The notes beneath the pieces were generated by a model. That model was not told where the DNA came from, did not search any database, and saw nothing but the letters and a program-made list of their open reading frames with translations. A stretch of DNA of 8,367 nucleotides from Bdellovibrio sp. CG10_big_fil_rev_8_21_14_0_10_47_8. GTDB lineage: Bacteria > Bdellovibrionota > Bdellovibrionia > Bdellovibrionales > Bdellovibrionaceae. Below are positions 5,634-8,367 of this stretch, piece after piece (positions within the stretch are counted from its first letter, which is position 1; each line of letters starts with the position of its first letter). Position numbers and translations under genes: made by a program. The stretch covers positions 1-8,367 of the forward strand of contig PEZR01000085.1 in the NCBI GenBank assembly GCA_002773975.1. The letters run 5' to 3'.

Positions 5634-5930
5634 TTAGGTGTTCTCTTTTGCCTCATGCTGATGGGACATCCAGTCTTTAAATCGACGAATGCTTTCCTCA
5701 GCAAGAGTTTGATTCTGACATTTGGCGCTTTCTTCCAAAACTTCTCCGAGCTGAGAAAGCTCCGGATAGCCAAAGCTCGCGCCATTGCCTTTGATTTTAT
5801 GGCCCACCATTTCCAGTCGTGAAAAATCTCTTGAGGCCAACGCTTGTTGGCAGACCTCGAGGTCTTGTTGTCGACGGGTGAGGTATTTTTTTATGGCATC
5901 TGCTGGAAGCAAAGCCAGGTCTTCGTTCAT
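5634..5930 (-). CDS. Stand-alone histidine phosphotransfer (HPt) protein
   Basis: The 98-residue protein is essentially a single HPt domain, a four-helix bundle that relays phosphate between a hybrid sensor kinase and a response regulator. The signature GHKIKGNGASFG is present at residues 43-54, and the His (H44 counted from ATG 5930) is the predicted phosphorylated residue. There is no receiver, kinase or membrane part. The start is ambiguous: GTG 5933 followed at once by ATG 5930; the ATG overlaps the regulator's TGA as TGATG, a typical coupled start. The overlap with the NtrC-type gene upstream makes that regulator the likely phosphate acceptor. No hybrid kinase is visible in the window. 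Confidence 0.88.
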   Translation of the reverse strand: MNEDLALLPADAIKKYLTRRQQDLEVCQQALASRDFSRLEMVGHKIKGNGASFGYPELSQLGEVLEESAKCQNQTLAEESIRRFKDWMSHQHEAKENT

Positions 5931-7321
5931 CACTGGAGCTGTTCTCCGTCGATCTCTTGAAGTTTGCGGTACAGTGTCTTTCGGTCAATGGCCAGATCCT
6001 TGGCTGTTTTTTCTTTGGCACCTTTGTTTTTTGCAATCGCAAATTTGACATAGGACTTCACCACTTCATCCAAAGTCATAATTCGATCGGCGGCGAGATC
6101 GGGGCGAGCTCCTTCAAGACCGGGGACGGGTGCTGAGCTAGCTTCGTCTTGGAGATCATAAAGATCTTTTTTCTCGATTCGATCGCCTTCGCACAAGACC
6201 ACCGCTCTTTCAATGGTATTTTCCAGCTCTCGCACATTGCCGGGCCATGGGCGACCAATTAGCCACTCGGTGGCCTCTTTGGAAAAACCAGCCAGGCGGA
6301 CACCATTTAAGACTGAAAATTTCTTCAGGAAAAAGTCAGCCAGAGGTGGAATGTCTTCGCGACGCTCACGCAGTGGAACCAGGTGAATGGGAATGACGTT
6401 CAAGCGAAAGAAAAGATCTTCACGAAAGTGTCCTAGCTGAATTTCTTTTTTCAAATTTTTATGGGTTGCTGAGAGCACGCGAACGTCGATGGCGCGCTGT
6501 TGATTTTCTCCGATACGTCGAATTTTTCGTTCTTGTAAGACGCGCAGGAGCTTGGCCTGTAGTGTGCCAGACATGTCACCGATTTCATCCAAGAACAAAG
6601 TCCCCCCTTCGGCTTCTTCAAAAAGACCCACCTTCTTGTCCGCAGCTCCTGTAAAGGCCCCTTTTGCATAACCGAAGAGTTCTGACTCCAGCAGATTTTC
6701 TGGAATCGCAGAGCAGTTAATGGCAATGAAAGGTTTTTTTGCGCGAGGACTCATTTGATGGATGGCTTTGGCGATGACTTCTTTCCCCGTGCCACTTTCG
6801 CCAGAGATAAAAATATTGGACGTTTTTGGGGCGACTCGCTTAACCAAGTCAAGAGCTCGCAGAAGACTTTGGCTTTTGCCAATAATGTTTGGGAAAAGGT
6901 TGGATTGCTGATTGCCTAGGACTTCTTTGAGTAGCTGATTTTCATTTTTTAAATTTGAAAAGTGAAGAGCTCTTTCTACAGAGATAAAAAGCTGAGGAAA
7001 GTGCAGCGGCTTGACAACGAAATCATAAGCTCCCGCTTGAATGGCCTCGATGGCTGTTTCAACCGCGCGGTTGGATGTGATAATGATGATCGGATGGCGT
7101 AAGCCGAGCTCTTGACTGCGTTTGACAAAATCAATGCCTGTCATCTGCGGCATTTTATAATCGCAGATGATCACGTCGCATTTCATTTTTCCAGAGGAGA
7201 GGGTATCAAGAACATTCTGAGGATCATCGGATGTCAGAGTTTCGTGTCCCTTCTGTCGGAAGAACGCGGAACTCATTTCTGCCACATCGGCATCGTCTTC
7301 GATAATTAGGACTTTTGCCAT
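5930..7321 (-). CDS. NtrC-family sigma-54-dependent response regulator
   Basis: The 463-residue cytoplasmic activator would open sigma-54 promoters by ATP hydrolysis once phosphorylated. The receiver domain (about 3-118) has acidic pair D9-D10, phospho-acceptor D54, T82 and K104. The AAA+ domain (about 145-375) has Walker A GESGTGKE (174-181), the sigma-54-contacting GAFTGA loop (221-226) intact, Walker B LFLDEI (242-247), and WPGNVRELEN. A Fis-type helix-turn-helix closes the protein (about 435-460, KTAKDLAIDRKTLYRKL). All key residues are present, so it should be functional. ATG 7321 is chosen because AAGGAGGT sits just upstream and the receiver begins immediately; a longer frame to 7357 would add 12 residues with no better ribosome site. 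It overlaps the HPt gene by one base. Three sigma-54-type promoters lie on both sides, making them candidate targets. No named ortholog is claimed. Confidence 0.96.
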   Translation of the reverse strand: MAKVLIIEDDADVAEMSSAFFRQKGHETLTSDDPQNVLDTLSSGKMKCDVIICDYKMPQMTGIDFVKRSQELGLRHPIIIITSNRAVETAIEAIQAGAYDFVVKPLHFPQLFISVERALHFSNLKNENQLLKEVLGNQQSNLFPNIIGKSQSLLRALDLVKRVAPKTSNIFISGESGTGKEVIAKAIHQMSPRAKKPFIAINCSAIPENLLESELFGYAKGAFTGAADKKVGLFEEAEGGTLFLDEIGDMSGTLQAKLLRVLQERKIRRIGENQQRAIDVRVLSATHKNLKKEIQLGHFREDLFFRLNVIPIHLVPLRERREDIPPLADFFLKKFSVLNGVRLAGFSKEATEWLIGRPWPGNVRELENTIERAVVLCEGDRIEKKDLYDLQDEASSAPVPGLEGARPDLAADRIMTLDEVVKSYVKFAIAKNKGAKEKTAKDLAIDRKTLYRKLQEIDGEQLQ

Positions 7322-7326
7322 AACGG

Positions 7327-7334
7327 ACCTCCTT
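7327..7334 (-). promoter_or_regulatory. Strong ribosome binding site of the response regulator
   Basis: Minus strand AAGGAGGT, five bases before ATG 7321. It fixes the start at 7321 and rejects the longer in-frame option at 7357. The rest of the leader carries CATAAT near 7375-7385 as a possible -10 box, but without a convincing -35. Confidence 0.8.
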
Positions 7335-7410
7335 GATTGAGTTTGCTTGTACACCATGTGGATAAATTCCCCAAGACAATTATGATTTTTGCCCCACGTG
7401 CTAGAACCTG

Positions 7411-7432
7411 CAACTCAAGGGTGGCTGAGTTG
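7411..7432. promoter_or_regulatory. Inverted repeat between the regulator and the DUF1328 promoter
   Basis: CAACTCA (7411-7417) and TGAGTTG (7426-7432) are perfect 7-bp half-sites with an 8-base spacer. The centre is about 58 bases upstream of the predicted DUF1328 start and in the leader/promoter zone of the regulator gene. The size fits a Fis-type helix-turn-helix dimer, so it could be a binding site for the neighbouring regulator. It is rather close to the promoter for a looping enhancer, and no copy was seen near the other two promoters. Confidence 0.35.
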
Positions 7433-7450
7433 AGTGTGATCAGGAAATAT

Positions 7451-7468
7451 TTTGGCAGGGCTATTGCT
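7451..7468 (+). promoter_or_regulatory. Sigma-54-type -24/-12 promoter for DUF1328 and peroxiredoxin
   Basis: TTTGGCAGG-N4-TTGCT matches the sigma-54 consensus with correct GG/GC spacing. Predicted start is near 7479, leaving about 19 bases of leader that contain the GAGGAG ribosome site of the DUF1328 gene. Confidence 0.78.
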
Positions 7469-7497
7469 CACTACATCGGTCAGAGGAGAAATTTTTT

Positions 7498-7683
7498 ATG
7501 TTAAGAGCAGCAATCACATTTTTTGTTATTGGTTTGGTCGCATTGCTTCTGGGAGCTACTGGCTTTGCAGGCTTGTCGATTGAAATTGGTCGATGGCTTT
7601 TGGGAGTTTTCTTGGTCCTTGCGGTCATCAGTTTTATTGTGAGTTTGGTCACTCGTGGTGGTCCACCAAAACGACTAATGTAA
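7498..7683 (+). CDS. DUF1328 small inner-membrane protein (YtjA-like)
   Basis: The 61-residue protein is almost entirely two hydrophobic helices (about 4-24 and 30-52) joined by GLSIEIGR, with a basic tail (TRGGPPKRLM). Length and pattern (a MLRAAITFFVIGLVALLLG start, a G-x-AG turn, a second helix ending in SLVTR) match the DUF1328/YtjA family of small membrane proteins, whose function is not known. GAGGAG about nine bases upstream supports ATG 7498. A sigma-54-type promoter lies directly upstream and the peroxiredoxin gene follows 41 bases after the stop, so both are probably on one transcript. Confidence 0.85.
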   Translation: MLRAAITFFVIGLVALLLGATGFAGLSIEIGRWLLGVFLVLAVISFIVSLVTRGGPPKRLM

Positions 7684-7724
7684 AGTTAACTATATCAAAG
7701 GTGACTTTGAGACCTTCTGCAGTC

Positions 7725-8273
7725 ATGATGTCAGTCATGGCTGCAGCTTTGGTTCTACTCGGTCGATGGCTTTCAAAAGTTTTAGTGTTATTCGCACTGA
7801 TGGGCAATTTTGCTTTTGCATTGTCTGTCGGTCAGCAGGTCCCAGATTTTTCTGCCAAGAATCAAAATGGAAAAGTAATCCGTCTGTCTCAGTTCCACGG
7901 GAAGTATGTGCTTTTGTATTTTTACCCAAAAGATGGCACTTCGGGCTGCACTACCGAGGCCAATCAACTCAAAGAGCATTATGCGCAATTTCAAGAGATG
8001 AACGCCGTGATCTTGGGTGTCTCCAAGCAAGATGAAAAAAGTCATCGGCAGTTTATTGAGCAGAACAGTTTGCCCTTTGATCTGATTGTGGATTCCGACG
8101 GAAAAGTAGCCAAGAACTTGGGCGTGGGCTTGATTCCCATTCTTGGATTTCATGAACGGCAGAGTTTGTTGATTGATCCCCAGGGGAAAATTCTACACTT
8201 TTATAAAGACGTTGATCCGGCCAAGCACGCACAAGAAGTTTTATCTGATATTCGAAAATCCAAAAGCAAGTAA
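7725..8273 (+). CDS. Exported Bcp-type (PrxQ-like) peroxiredoxin, single cysteine
   Basis: This thioredoxin-fold peroxidase would reduce hydrogen peroxide or organic peroxides. Counting from ATG 7725 it has 182 residues: a hydrophobic signal or anchor (about 6-32, ending GNFAFA, possible cut before L33) then the AhpC/TSA-type domain. The motif FYPKDGTSGCTTEA (66-79) holds the peroxidatic C75, and R-x-SLLIDPQGKI is the conserved late strand. The resolving cysteine of Bcp enzymes, five residues after the first, is Asn (N80), and C75 is the only cysteine, so it must use an external thiol. The presumed export places it in the periplasm. The start is uncertain: ATG 7725, ATG 7728, ATG 7737 and TTG 7707 (preceded by AAAGGTG) are all in frame; a frame back to 7593 would overlap DUF1328 and looks spurious. 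Likely co-transcribed with DUF1328. Confidence 0.9.
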   Translation: MMSVMAAALVLLGRWLSKVLVLFALMGNFAFALSVGQQVPDFSAKNQNGKVIRLSQFHGKYVLLYFYPKDGTSGCTTEANQLKEHYAQFQEMNAVILGVSKQDEKSHRQFIEQNSLPFDLIVDSDGKVAKNLGVGLIPILGFHERQSLLIDPQGKILHFYKDVDPAKHAQEVLSDIRKSKSK

Positions 8274-8290
8274 ATAAAATTTTAGTCATC

Positions 8291-8367
8291 ATGATTTGGA
8301 GTTTGCTCAAATCAATGAAATATTTATTTATGACAATCGCTGCTATGGTCCGTGCGAATCGCTCAGC
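8291..8367 (+). CDS. Possible start of a further gene, cut by the window edge
   Basis: An open frame runs from ATG 8291 (also ATG 8315 and 8330 in frame) to the window end, beginning MIWSLLKSMKYLFM. The N-terminus is hydrophobic, as in a signal or membrane protein. GGAG at 8298-8301 lies about 13 bases before ATG 8315. Only about 25 codons are visible, so it may be chance. Confidence 0.25.
   Translation, partial: MIWSLLKSMKYLFMTIAAMVRANRS

Noticed and set aside
6010..6040. TTGGCAC followed by TTGC inside the regulator gene as a fourth sigma-54 promoter
   Set aside because: The gap between the two elements is four bases too long for sigma-54 binding and it points into a coding region.
7322..7357. 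12-residue N-terminal extension of the response regulator
   Set aside because: The AAGGAGGT ribosome site falls inside it and points to ATG 7321, where the receiver domain begins.
7593..7724. Long N-terminal extension of the peroxiredoxin
   Set aside because: It overlaps the DUF1328 gene, has no family resemblance and no ribosome site; the signal peptide begins later.
1..8367. CRISPR array, insertion sequence, tRNA or prophage
   Set aside because: No spaced direct repeats, transposase, terminal repeats or tRNA-like folds were seen; the only tandem repeat is the in-frame coding one.

Overview
The window is chromosomal DNA from a Gram-negative bacterium. It carries several Sec signal peptides, a lipoprotein, an L,D-transpeptidase and a sigma-54 activator. 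GC content looks close to 50%, and the gene style (many small exported proteins, periplasmic wall enzymes, secreted nuclease) would fit a Bdellovibrio-like member of Bdellovibrionota. That assignment is an inference from style, not a sequence match. I see no mobile element, tRNA, rRNA or CRISPR array.

Layout. At 1-1004 (minus) is the 5' part of a class I dihydroorotase that runs off the left edge. Divergent from it, 1120-2292 and 2297-3034 (plus) form a two-gene unit: a membrane-anchored coiled-coil protein with an Ala/Pro-rich linker built on a 45-bp tandem repeat, then an exported HEAT-repeat protein. The two outward promoters appear to abut at a palindromic pair of -35 boxes. At 3021-3503 (minus) a secreted HNH-type nuclease converges on, and overlaps by 14 bases, the HEAT gene. 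At 3722-4354 (minus) is an exported L,D-transpeptidase (YkuD), and at 4457-4921 (minus) a Cys/Tyr/Gly-rich putative lipoprotein. At 5245-5511 (minus) is a small DUF883/ElaB-like membrane-anchored protein. At 5634-5930 and 5930-7321 (minus) are a stand-alone HPt phosphotransfer protein and, upstream and overlapping it by one base, an NtrC-family sigma-54-activating response regulator. Reading plus are a DUF1328 membrane peptide (7498-7683) and an exported Bcp-type peroxiredoxin (7725-8273).

The most notable observation is regulatory. Three promoters share the string TTTGGC-N7-TTGCT, a close match to the sigma-54 -24/-12 consensus. They lie immediately upstream of the Cys-rich lipoprotein (4976-4993), the DUF883 gene (5577-5594) and the DUF1328/peroxiredoxin pair (7451-7468). 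They surround the HPt/NtrC-type regulator, which itself has no such promoter. The simplest reading is a compact regulon in which a phosphorelay ending in this regulator switches on a set of small envelope proteins, an exported peroxidase and possibly, by read-through, the L,D-transpeptidase. The sensor kinase is not in the window.

A second unusual element is a perfect 11-bp terminator-like hairpin whose 3' arm is the ribosome binding site of the L,D-transpeptidase gene and whose T-tract runs directly into the start codon.
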